From: DASPFV01 sp035620975 | GTDB lineage: Bacteria > Acidobacteriota > Vicinamibacteria > Vicinamibacterales > 2-12-FULL-66-21 | NCBI GenBank assembly: GCA_035620975.1 | Contig: DASPFV010000063.1 | Location: 1 to 40,631, forward strand | DNA: 40,631 nucleotides | Direction of reading: 5' to 3' | Shown here: one piece after another, positions 6,906 to 14,203 of the stretch | Layout: every line of letters begins with the position of its first letter | How positions within the stretch are numbered: the first letter of the stretch is position 1 | Position numbers and translations under genes: made by a program | Notes under the pieces: model-generated | Seen by the model: the letters and a program-made list of their open reading frames with translations, nothing else | What the model was told of the DNA's origin: nothing | Databases searched by the model: none

Positions 6906-9041
6906 ATGGCCCTCGGAACCGACCGCCGCAGCTTTCTGAAGACATCGGCCGCCGCAGCGTCGGGCCTGGTCATCGCGTTCTACGTCCCGAGGGCCGGGGC
7001 GCAAACGCCAAAACCGCCGGCGCTTCCGGATCCCAACGCGTTTCTGCGAATCGGGACGGACGAGACCGTGACCATCCTGCTGGCCCACTCCGAGATGGGG
7101 CAGGGGATCTGGACGACCCTACCCATGCTGGTCGGTGAAGAGCTGTCGCTCGACTGGACCAGGGTGCGGGTCGAACATGCACCGGCGGCGCCGGCGTACG
7201 CGCACGTCGCGTTCGGCATGCAGGCGACCGGGGGATCCACGACCACATGGTCCGAGTTCGACCGGTATCGCCAGGTGGGCGCGCTTGCGCGGGAGCTGCT
7301 CGTCCAGGTGGCAGCGCAGCGCTGGGGCATTCCCCCTGCCGAGTGCAGGCTCGACGCGGGTCACGTCACGGATGGATCCCGCCGCCTCTCGTTCGGCGCA
7401 CTCGCACACGATGCCAGCCAGCGGCCGGCTCCGACTGCCGTGACGCTCAAGCCCGCCGCGGAGTGGACGGTCATCGGCAAGGACCGGAAGCGGCTCGACT
7501 CACCCGAGAAGGTCACGGGCAAGGCGCAGTTCGGCCTCGACGTGCGCTTCCCCGGGCTCATGGTCGCGCTCGTCGCCCGCGCACCGGTGTTCGGCGGTAC
7601 CGTTCGCCGCTTCGACGACGGACCCGCGCGCGCGGTACCGGGAGTAAAGGCCGTCGTGCAGGTACCCTCGGGCGTCGCCGTCGTCGCCGAACATTTCTGG
7701 GCGGCGCGGAAGGGGCGGGACGCGCTGAAGATCGAATGGGATGAAGGACCGGGCGGCACCCTCGACTCGACCCGGCTGCTCCAGCAGTTCCGCGAGATGG
7801 CGAAGACGGACGGGGTGCGCGCCCATGCGGCTGGGGATGCACCAGCCGCACTGAAAGCGGCGGCGAAGGTCCTGGATCTCGAGTACAGCGGCCCGTACCT
7901 GTCGCATTCGCCGATGGAACCTCTCAACTGCACCGTGCGGCTCTCGCCGGGCAAGTGCGAGGTGTGGACCGGCACGCAGTTCCAGACAGTCGATCAGGCC
8001 GCCGCCGCGGAAGCCGCCGGGCTGAAGCCGGATCAGGTGGAAGTGCACACGCCATTCCTGGGCGGCGGCTTCGGGCGGCGCGCCAACCCGGCCGCCGACT
8101 TCGTCAGGGAAGCCGTCCACGTGGCGAAAGCGAGCGGGATGCCCGTGAAGGTCGTCTGGACGCGCGAGGACGACACGCACGGCGGCTACTACCGCCCGCA
8201 GTTCCTGCATCGCGCCCGCATCGCTCTCGGCGGCGACGGCCTGCCCGCCGCATGGCGCCATACGATCGTGTGCCAGTCGATCATCGACGGGACGCCGTTC
8301 GCGCCGGTCATGATCAAGGATGGGGTCGATGACACGTCGGTCGAGGGAGCCGCCGATTCGCCGTACTTCAGGGGAACGGCGAATCACCTCGCCGAGCTGC
8401 ACACGCCGAAGCTGCCCGTTCCGGTGCTGTGGTGGCGATCCGTCGGGCATACCCACAGCGCGTTCGCCGTCGAGTCGATCGTCGACGAGCTCGCGCACGC
8501 GGCCGGCATCGACCCGCTGGAGTATCGGCGCCGGCTGCTGGCCAAGCACCCGAGGCATCTGGGTGTCCTGGAGCTCGCCGCCGAGCGTGCCGGCTGGAAG
8601 ACGGCGCCGCCGCGTGGACGATTCCGCGGTCTCGCCGTCCACGAGTCGTTCGGCAGCTTCGCCGCGAACGTGGTGGAGATCTCGGTGGCCAGCAATCAGA
8701 TTCGCGTCCACCGTGTTGTGAGCGCGATCGACTGCGGCGTGGTGGTGAATCCAGCCGGCGTCCGCGCGCAGATGGAAGGCTGCGCGATCTTCGGCATCAC
8801 GACGGCGCTCTACAGCGAGCTCACGCTGCGCAAGGGGCGGGTTCAGCAGTCGAACTTCAACGACTACCGCATGCTCCGCATGCCCGAGGCGCCGCAGGTG
8901 GAAGTGCACATCGTGCCGAGCACGGAGAGATCCGGAGGTGTCGGCGAGCCGGGTGTCCCGCCGATTGCGCCGGCGATCGCCAACGCACTGTTCCGTGCTA
9001 CAGGCAAGCGGCTCCGCACCCTGCCGCTCCGGCTGGCCTGA
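6906..9041 (+). CDS. iorB: Molybdopterin-binding large subunit (IorB type), Tat-exported
   Basis: The 711-residue protein begins with a twin-arginine signal (TDRRSFLKTSAAAASGL) cleaved near GAQ, placing the assembled enzyme in the periplasm. It matches the large subunit of two-component molybdenum hydroxylases: a molybdopterin-contacting GGGFGRR at about residues 386-392, and a C-terminal GVGEPGVPP whose Glu (about residue 681) corresponds to the catalytic base of the family. It hydroxylates N-heterocycles or oxidises aldehydes; the substrate cannot be predicted. The small subunit has no signal peptide and would be exported with it as a folded pair, which is the known logic of Tat. No XdhC/CoxI-type maturation gene lies nearby, so maturation must be supplied from elsewhere. 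Confidence 0.94.
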   Translation: MALGTDRRSFLKTSAAAASGLVIAFYVPRAGAQTPKPPALPDPNAFLRIGTDETVTILLAHSEMGQGIWTTLPMLVGEELSLDWTRVRVEHAPAAPAYAHVAFGMQATGGSTTTWSEFDRYRQVGALARELLVQVAAQRWGIPPAECRLDAGHVTDGSRRLSFGALAHDASQRPAPTAVTLKPAAEWTVIGKDRKRLDSPEKVTGKAQFGLDVRFPGLMVALVARAPVFGGTVRRFDDGPARAVPGVKAVVQVPSGVAVVAEHFWAARKGRDALKIEWDEGPGGTLDSTRLLQQFREMAKTDGVRAHAAGDAPAALKAAAKVLDLEYSGPYLSHSPMEPLNCTVRLSPGKCEVWTGTQFQTVDQAAAAEAAGLKPDQVEVHTPFLGGGFGRRANPAADFVREAVHVAKASGMPVKVVWTREDDTHGGYYRPQFLHRARIALGGDGLPAAWRHTIVCQSIIDGTPFAPVMIKDGVDDTSVEGAADSPYFRGTANHLAELHTPKLPVPVLWWRSVGHTHSAFAVESIVDELAHAAGIDPLEYRRRLLAKHPRHLGVLELAAERAGWKTAPPRGRFRGLAVHESFGSFAANVVEISVASNQIRVHRVVSAIDCGVVVNPAGVRAQMEGCAIFGITTALYSELTLRKGRVQQSNFNDYRMLRMPEAPQVEVHIVPSTERSGGVGEPGVPPIAPAIANALFRATGKRLRTLPLRLA

Positions 9042-9068
9042 AGGCGATTACGGAAGGCACCCGGACGA

Positions 9069-9111
9069 GGCGTGGCCCCATCCGTGCGCGATGTCGCGCC
9101 CGAGCCACGCC
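9069..9111 (+). terminator. Nested hairpin after iorB
   Basis: An 8-bp outer stem (GGCGTGGC, 9069-9076, with GCCACGCC, 9104-9111) encloses a 6-bp inner stem (GCGCGA-TG-TCGCGC, 9086-9099). It begins 27 nt after the iorB stop codon. There is no T-run downstream. It is a plausible transcript end for the iorAB operon. Confidence 0.4.
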
Positions 9112-9137
9112 CCGGGAGGCCGCGCCATGAAGCCAGT

Positions 9138-9254
9138 CCGTGTTCGTCCGTGTTGTTCTGTGGCCTTGTTGCGTGGCCGTGTTGTTCTGTGGCCGTGTTG
9201 CGTGGCCGTGTTGTTCTGTGGCCTTGTTGCGCGGCCGTGTTGTTCTGTGGCCCC
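9138..9254. repeat. Tandem repeat array 2, 29-nt period, sharing its core with array 1
   Basis: Units start at 9148, 9177, 9206 and 9235. The first three are exactly 29 nt long, the fourth is truncated at 20, and a degenerate start lies at 9138. Each unit begins with the core CCGTGTTGTTCTGTGGCC, which differs from the array 1 core at one position; the remainder of each full unit is variable around TTGTTGCGTGG. The array lies between two convergent genes and stops directly at the stop codon of the subunit 3 gene (9255). It is unlikely to be coding: the frames through it are low-complexity. Confidence 0.95.
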
Positions 9255-9938
9255 TCAGGCGTGGCCGCCTTCGTGCGTGCAGCCCGGAAACGACGCGAAG
9301 AAGACGTTGCCGGTCCACCCCAGCTCTTTCATGCCGATCTCGGAGGAATAGTACGCGCCGGCAATCCATCCCTTCAGCAGATCGAAATGGTCGCGCAGCG
9401 TGATCGGATGAGTCGTCGCCGAGCTGCCCGGTGCGGGAATCGGTCCGCCGCGCACCCACGGCCTCCCCGCTGGCGCTCCGGGGGCCATCGTCGACGCGTC
9501 GGTCAGAATCTCGATCTGCTCCGGCGCGGAAAGGTCCTTCCACGGGCGTCCGCCGCGTTGCAGGGCCTGCCCTTCGAACGCGCCGAGCCCGCCGAGGAAG
9601 CGCTGCTGATCCTCCTGTGCACTCGCCGCGAGGAGCTGGTCCACGAACTCCGCGGTGCGCGCCGTCGATGCGCCGGGGATCACGCGCTCGGCCAGTGATC
9701 GCAGCGTCTCGAACTGATGCTGATCGAGGAACTCCGGCTTCCAGCCCGGGGCCGCCGCCTTGGCCTGGGCCTGTTCGACGCGCGTTTCATGCGTCAGGTG
9801 CCCCAGGACCGGATGGCCGGACGTCACGCCGGGCAGCGCCCCGGCCGCGCCGGTTCCCATCAGGAGCTGGAGAACCCGTCGACGCGTGGGGCGTGCGGTG
9901 TGCCGCCCTTCGGTGGGCAGCCTGGAATGATCGTCCAT
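9255..9938 (-). CDS. Gluconate 2-dehydrogenase subunit 3 family protein (Tat carrier subunit)
   Basis: The 227-residue protein opens with a twin-arginine region (RPTRRRVLQLLMGTGAAG) and carries the subunit 3 pattern: a helical segment around FETLRSLAERVIPGA, a middle region FVDQLLAASAQEDQQRFLGGL, and a C-terminal HFDLLKGWIAGAYYSSEIGMKELGW. In FAD-dependent gluconate, sorbitol and glucose dehydrogenases this small subunit supplies the Tat signal for the flavoprotein, which has none of its own. The GMC flavoprotein starts 85 bp away on the other strand and indeed lacks a signal, so the two are probably partners despite divergent transcription. The stop codon abuts repeat array 2. Confidence 0.88.
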   Translation of the reverse strand: MDDHSRLPTEGRHTARPTRRRVLQLLMGTGAAGALPGVTSGHPVLGHLTHETRVEQAQAKAAAPGWKPEFLDQHQFETLRSLAERVIPGASTARTAEFVDQLLAASAQEDQQRFLGGLGAFEGQALQRGGRPWKDLSAPEQIEILTDASTMAPGAPAGRPWVRGGPIPAPGSSATTHPITLRDHFDLLKGWIAGAYYSSEIGMKELGWTGNVFFASFPGCTHEGGHA

Positions 9939-10023
9939 GCCGTGCCTCGCCGGCGCCAGTCTACCACCACGCGCCGTTGACGGTCCGCCGAGCCTCTGGT
10001 ACGTTCTGCGCGGTTGGTGTGGC

Positions 10024-11727
10024 GTGCAGCAGAACCAGGATCAGGCCGGGAAGCGGTTCGACGTCATCGTGATCGGCTCGGGCGCCTCGGGCGGTTGGGT
10101 CGCCAAGCGTCTGACAGAGGCCGGCGTCCAGGTCGCCCTCGTCGAGGCGGGGCGGCCGCACGGGTCCGGCGACTTCCGCGAGCACACGAGAACGTTCGAT
10201 TTGAAGCACCGCGATCGGGCGCCCGAGGTGATCCGGCGTACGCGCCCGCGCCAGAAGGATTGCTACGCCTGTACCGAGGTGAACTACGACTGGTTCCTCA
10301 ACGACCTCGAGGAGCCCTACACCACCGCGCCGGGAAAGCCGTTCAGCTGGCAGGGTCGCATGCGGATCGTGGGCGGCCGCACGAACGTGTGGGCGCGTCA
10401 GAGCTACAGGCTGAGCGACCTCGATTTCAAGGCGGCCTCGTACGATGGTTACGGCCACGACTGGCCGATCGGCTATGCCGACCTCGCCCCCTACTACGAT
10501 CTCGTGGAGGAGTACGTGGGGATTACCGGCATGTCCGAAGGAGTCCCCGAGCTGCCCGACGGCCGCTTTCAGCCGCCCATGGGGATGACGTGCGCGGAGA
10601 CGCGCCTGCGCACGCGCGTGAAGAAGAGCCTGGGCTGGACCGTCACGCTGGGGCGAGCCGCCAACCTGACGAGGCCAACGAACGGACGCGCCGCCTGCCA
10701 TTACTGCGGACCGTGCGAGCACGGCTGCATGACCCGTTCGTACTTCAACTCGGCCTTCACGACCGTGGCCGACGCGATGGCGACCGGGCGCTGCACGCTC
10801 GTGACCAACGCCATGGTCCACAAGGTGCTCATGGACGGCGAGCGCAACCGCGCCAGGGGGATTCTCTACATCGACCGGGTCACGCGGCAGCCGCGTGAGA
10901 TTCAGGGCCGGATCGTGGTCGTCTGCGCGCAGGCGCTGGAATCCGTCCGCATTCTCTTCAACTCGGCGACATCCCAGCATCCCGGCGGGTTGGGGAACTC
11001 GAGCGGCGTCCTCGGCCACTACCTCCAGGATCATCTCTGGGTCGCCGGAGGCGCCACGGGCGAGTTCCCGGATCTGCCTCCGTCCGCCCTGTCGCCGGAC
11101 GGGCCGAAGCGCCCGAACGGCATTTATGTCGTCCGCTTCCGCAACACGATCGCCGGGCCGCGCTACAAGAAGTTCCTGCGCGGCTACGGGTTCCAGGGCG
11201 GCTCCAACGTGAGCTTCAACCTGCAGGCGCCGGGGTTCGGCGACGCGTACAAGCAGGCCGTCAAAGCGCCGGTTTCCACGCTGGGGCTGTCCGGGTTCGG
11301 CGAGGCCCTCCCGCGGTTCGAGAACTACGTCGAGATCGATCCGGACGTGGTGGACGTCTTCGGCATACCCGTTCTGAAGATCCACATGTCGTGGAGCGAT
11401 AACGAGCGGGCGATGATCCCGGACATGGCGGAGTCCGCCGCCGAAATGATGGACGCCGCCGGCGCGACGAACATCCGGCCGTGGATGGTCCCCGATCGCA
11501 TCCCCGGCATGGGCATCCACGAGGTCGGGGTCGCCAGGATGGGAAGCAGCGCGAAGACATCGGTCCTCAACCAGTTCCAGCAGTGTCACGACGTCTCGAA
11601 CCTGTTCGTGATGGACGGCTCCTGCTTCGTGTCCTCCGGGTGCCAGAACCCGACACTCACCATCATGGCGCTCGCCGTGCGCTCCACGGACCACCTGCTC
11701 GAATCGATGAAGAAGGGCGAGCTCTAA
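10024..11727 (+). CDS. GMC-family FAD-dependent oxidoreductase with a Cys cluster
   Basis: From the GTG at 10024 the protein has 567 residues. The N-terminal FAD-binding motif is GSGASGG at residues 18-24, and the C-terminal GMC domain includes HEVGVARMG and CQNPTLTIMALAVRSTDHLL. A cysteine cluster at residues 225, 228, 231 and 235 (CHYCGPCEHGC) recalls the iron-sulfur-binding cysteines of FAD glucose dehydrogenase catalytic subunits. These enzymes oxidise sugars or sugar acids and hand electrons to a cytochrome. An upstream ATG at 9937 was rejected because it overlaps the start codon of the divergent gene and adds non-conserved residues. It has no signal peptide and is probably exported bound to subunit 3. 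The usual cytochrome c subunit is absent from the window. Confidence 0.92.
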   Translation: MQQNQDQAGKRFDVIVIGSGASGGWVAKRLTEAGVQVALVEAGRPHGSGDFREHTRTFDLKHRDRAPEVIRRTRPRQKDCYACTEVNYDWFLNDLEEPYTTAPGKPFSWQGRMRIVGGRTNVWARQSYRLSDLDFKAASYDGYGHDWPIGYADLAPYYDLVEEYVGITGMSEGVPELPDGRFQPPMGMTCAETRLRTRVKKSLGWTVTLGRAANLTRPTNGRAACHYCGPCEHGCMTRSYFNSAFTTVADAMATGRCTLVTNAMVHKVLMDGERNRARGILYIDRVTRQPREIQGRIVVVCAQALESVRILFNSATSQHPGGLGNSSGVLGHYLQDHLWVAGGATGEFPDLPPSALSPDGPKRPNGIYVVRFRNTIAGPRYKKFLRGYGFQGGSNVSFNLQAPGFGDAYKQAVKAPVSTLGLSGFGEALPRFENYVEIDPDVVDVFGIPVLKIHMSWSDNERAMIPDMAESAAEMMDAAGATNIRPWMVPDRIPGMGIHEVGVARMGSSAKTSVLNQFQQCHDVSNLFVMDGSCFVSSGCQNPTLTIMALAVRSTDHLLESMKKGEL

Positions 11728-11732
11728 GAGAC

Positions 11733-11762
11733 ACCGGGGGGCTTCGCCCCGCCGGACCCCCC
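11733..11762. repeat. Dispersed palindromic element, copy 1
   Basis: This 30-nt GC-rich element, centred on GGGGCTTCGCCCC, begins 5 nt after the GMC stop codon. Its reverse complement recurs at 40017-40046 with about 27 of 30 positions equal, including an identical 18-mer CCGGCGGGGCGAAGCCCC. The hairpin could end the GMC transcript. The 265 bp between the GMC gene and the next gene hold only this element and further GC-rich sequence. Confidence 0.6.
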
Positions 11763-11949
11763 AACGCCGTCGCTCGCGGGGCCCCATCGCCCCGCTCCGC
11801 TCCGGCGGGGCGCGCCCCTGGCGCGCCTTTCATGGCTTCGCGGGTCCGGCGCAGCCAGGGTGGGCAACTGAGAGGCTGCGCTGTGGTACCCCTCCGCCGA
11901 CCCAGCCCAGCCGCGGCGCCCTGGCCTGCAGCCCGTCGCGCTACTCTGG

Positions 11950-11955
11950 TATAGT
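11950..11955 (+). promoter_or_regulatory. Possible -10 box for the dioxygenase-WD40 operon
   Basis: TATAGT matches the bacterial -10 consensus at five of six positions and lies 38 nt before the ATG at 11993. No convincing -35 box is found 16-18 nt upstream. Confidence 0.3.
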
Positions 11956-11992
11956 CCGCCCGTTCACCGCTGGCCAGCATCAGGAGGCATCG

Positions 11993-12631
11993 ATGCCCGT
12001 TCGTGAATGGTCGCGTCGCGATATTCTGCGTGAGTGCCTTGCCGGAGGCCTGCTGTTGGTCCCTGCCGGATGGAACGAGTCTGACGCGCTGGCGGCCTGG
12101 CTCGGGCCGCAGGGGACGCGTCAGCCGACGCCCCACGTCGAGATGGGGCCGTTCTACAAGAAGCGTGCGCCGGCGAACCCCATGCTGCGTGCGGCGGGGG
12201 ACGCCGGGCTACCGCTGTCGATCTCCGGCCGCGTGATCTCGGTCAGCGGCGATGCCGTCCCCGAGGCGAAGATCGAGGTGTGGCAGGCCAATCACGCCGG
12301 CCTGTACGATCTCGAGGGCTATCGCTACCGTGCCACCATCGCGCCGCCGCCGGGCGGCGCCTATGTCTTCGAGTCGGTGATGCCGGGCCACTACCCCGCC
12401 CGCGTCGCGCGTCACGTCCACTACTTCGTGACCGCGCCGGGCTTCAAGCCGTTGTCGACCCAGCTCTACTTCTCCACCGACGAAGCGTTCGAGGGCAATC
12501 CCGACCGCAATTACTCGAAGGATCCGCTCGTGACGTCCCGATCGCTCGTTCGGCCGGTCATGCTGAGCGGCGAGCCGGGCGCTCCCTCGGCGGCGGTCGA
12601 GTTCGAGCTGGTGATGGAGAAGACGCGATGA
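11993..12631 (+). CDS. Intradiol ring-cleavage dioxygenase (protocatechuate 3,4-dioxygenase-like)
   Basis: The 212-residue protein has the four Fe(III) ligands of intradiol dioxygenases: Tyr105 in HAGLYD, Tyr134 in PGHYPAR, and His141 and His143 in RHVHYF. The family entry motif GPFY (residues 52-55) and the core strand VPEAKIEVWQAN are also present. These non-haem iron enzymes open catechol-type rings between the hydroxyls; single-subunit exported forms have poorly known substrates. The N-terminus (REWSRRDILRECLAGGLLLVPAG) looks like a twin-arginine signal, so it may act in the periplasm. AGGAGG lies 6 nt upstream of the ATG. Its stop overlaps the next start (ATGA), so the two are co-translated. 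No muconate-pathway gene is adjacent. Confidence 0.9.
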   Translation: MPVREWSRRDILRECLAGGLLLVPAGWNESDALAAWLGPQGTRQPTPHVEMGPFYKKRAPANPMLRAAGDAGLPLSISGRVISVSGDAVPEAKIEVWQANHAGLYDLEGYRYRATIAPPPGGAYVFESVMPGHYPARVARHVHYFVTAPGFKPLSTQLYFSTDEAFEGNPDRNYSKDPLVTSRSLVRPVMLSGEPGAPSAAVEFELVMEKTR

Positions 12632-13614
12632 ACCCCGGCGGCGGAGTCGCGGGCACCGCGCTCGCGCTCGGCCGCGCGGCAGGACCGCCTGCGTCTGGCC
12701 AGAGCCTGGCGCCGTCGGGCGTCGTGACGATGGCCGCGGAGGTGACTTCCCTGACGGCCGTGAACGGGTCGGCGGCCGTGGCAGCGGGCCTGGCCGATGG
12801 ACGCGTGACCGTCTGGAACGGCCGCGACAGCAACGTGATCGAGCTCAAGCCGCACGCGGCCAGAGTGCTCGCGGTGGGATCGACGGCGGACGGCCTGTCG
12901 GTCGTGAGCGTCGCGGCCGACAGCACGCTCGTTCGAACGCGGATCACCGCGGGCGCGAAGGGAGCCATCCAACGCGTGGATCTCGGCTCGTCTCCCGTGC
13001 GGGCCGCTGTCTTTTCCGGGGACGCGACGCTCCTGGCCACGGGCAACGCGATCGGGGCGATCCGGATCTTCGATGCGCTCACCGGCGCGCTGCGCCACGA
13101 GCTGCCGGGCCATCGCACCGAGCTCCAGGATCTCGCGCTGCGTACGGCGCCTCCGCAGCTCGCCAGCGCCGGCGCCGACGCCGACCTCCGCGTCTGGGAT
13201 GCGGTCAGCGGCAAGCCGATTGGTTTCGTGGACAGCGACCTCTCCCTCTTCGCCGTGGCGTTCAACCCGGCGGACGGGACGCTGGCGGGCGGTGGACCGG
13301 ACCGGACCGTGACGTTGTACGACCCCGCCAGGGAGTTTGCGCCCGCCGGCAGGTTCGAGCTGCAGGCGCCGGAAATCGTGTCCACGATCGCCTGGTCGCG
13401 CGACGGCCGGCTGCTGGCCATCGGCGACATCGACGACGCGACGTTGAGCAAGGGAGGCATCCGGGTGATCGACGCGGCGACGCGCGCGGCGGTCGCCGCC
13501 CTGGACACCGGCGGCGCGCCCGCGGCGCGCTGCGTGTTCCTCGCCCAGGGTTCGGGGGTGGTGGCGGTCATCGGCAACGAACTGCGGGCGTGGATGCTGG
13601 ACGCCAGGAGCTGA
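12628..13614 (+). CDS. WD40-repeat beta-propeller protein
   Basis: The 328-residue protein consists largely of WD40-type repeats. Segments such as DGRVTVWNG, GAIRIFDALTG, DADLRVWDAVSG and DRTVTLYDPA are the repeat ends, enough for a six- or seven-bladed propeller. No enzymatic motif is visible. The first 25 residues are small and hydrophobic and may be a weak signal peptide, since an exported dioxygenase is its partner. The start ATG overlaps the dioxygenase stop (ATGA), which argues for coupled synthesis and a shared job, perhaps as scaffold or substrate-binding propeller; that role is inference. A longer open frame starts at 12280 but lies inside the dioxygenase gene. Confidence 0.85.
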   Translation: MNPGGGVAGTALALGRAAGPPASGQSLAPSGVVTMAAEVTSLTAVNGSAAVAAGLADGRVTVWNGRDSNVIELKPHAARVLAVGSTADGLSVVSVAADSTLVRTRITAGAKGAIQRVDLGSSPVRAAVFSGDATLLATGNAIGAIRIFDALTGALRHELPGHRTELQDLALRTAPPQLASAGADADLRVWDAVSGKPIGFVDSDLSLFAVAFNPADGTLAGGGPDRTVTLYDPAREFAPAGRFELQAPEIVSTIAWSRDGRLLAIGDIDDATLSKGGIRVIDAATRAAVAALDTGGAPAARCVFLAQGSGVVAVIGNELRAWMLDARS

Positions 13615-13631
13615 CCTGGCGCGCCGCCAGG
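13615..13631. terminator. Hairpin between convergent WD40 and GNAT genes
   Basis: CCTGGCG-CGC-CGCCAGG forms a perfect 7-bp stem with a 3-nt loop directly after the WD40 stop codon. The 51-bp gap separates two convergent genes, so the hairpin could serve both. No T-run follows. Confidence 0.45.
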
Positions 13632-13665
13632 CCCCCGCAGCGATCCCACTTGCAAGCCATCCCGC

Positions 13666-14172
13666 TTAGCCGGAAGTCTCCGCCTGTGGTCGGACCCGCT
13701 TGATGCAGCGGAGCCACTCCTCCTCGAATCCGAGCCGCTCGTAGAACTCACGGGCCCGGCGGTTTCCCACGAAGACGTTCAGCGTCAGCAGCGCGAATCC
13801 GCGGTCCACGGCCCAGGTCTCGGCGTGCGCGATGAGCGCGGCGCCGACACCCCGGCTGGACGCCTCTGGGACGACCACGACGTCCGCGACGTGCGCGGTC
13901 GTGCTGTCGGAATAGTAATCCTCGGCAGTCGTGAGGTGAATGAACCCGACCGGGCGGCCGCTTTGGTCTTCGGCAACGAAGAGCGCGCTGTCGGCCGCCG
14001 GTACGTCCAGCACCCGTGCGAGCACGGCCCTGTCGCGCGACACCATCTGCTCACGATCCCGCCCGGGCACGTCGTCGAACTCGACCAGCCTCGGGGCCAG
14101 ACCCAGCACGAACTCACGGTCCGCCGCGAGGGCGGGCCGGATGCGGACGTTCACGCGGACTGCCGGATCCAT
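13666..14172 (-). CDS. GNAT-family N-acetyltransferase
   Basis: The 168-residue protein has the GNAT acetyl-CoA-binding motif A (VADVVVVPEASSRGVGAALIAHAETWA, with the RGVGAAL turn) and motif B near its end (LTLNVFVGNRRAREFYERLGFEEEW). It transfers an acetyl group from acetyl-CoA to an amine; the substrate is unknown. It has no signal peptide, so it is cytosolic. It ends 52 bp from the convergent WD40 gene. The ceramidase-like gene on the same strand lies upstream and ends 31 bp from its start, so the two may share a transcript. Confidence 0.9.
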   Translation of the reverse strand: MDPAVRVNVRIRPALAADREFVLGLAPRLVEFDDVPGRDREQMVSRDRAVLARVLDVPAADSALFVAEDQSGRPVGFIHLTTAEDYYSDSTTAHVADVVVVPEASSRGVGAALIAHAETWAVDRGFALLTLNVFVGNRRAREFYERLGFEEEWLRCIKRVRPQAETSG

Positions 14173-14203
14173 GAGTAAACGGGTGGCAGTGTCGCTCGTG
14201 CGA

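Noticed and set aside
9937..10023. Earlier ATG for the GMC oxidoreductase
   Set aside because: It overlaps the start codon of the divergent subunit 3 gene and adds residues not seen in the family; the GTG at 10024 leaves 11 residues before the FAD-binding strand.
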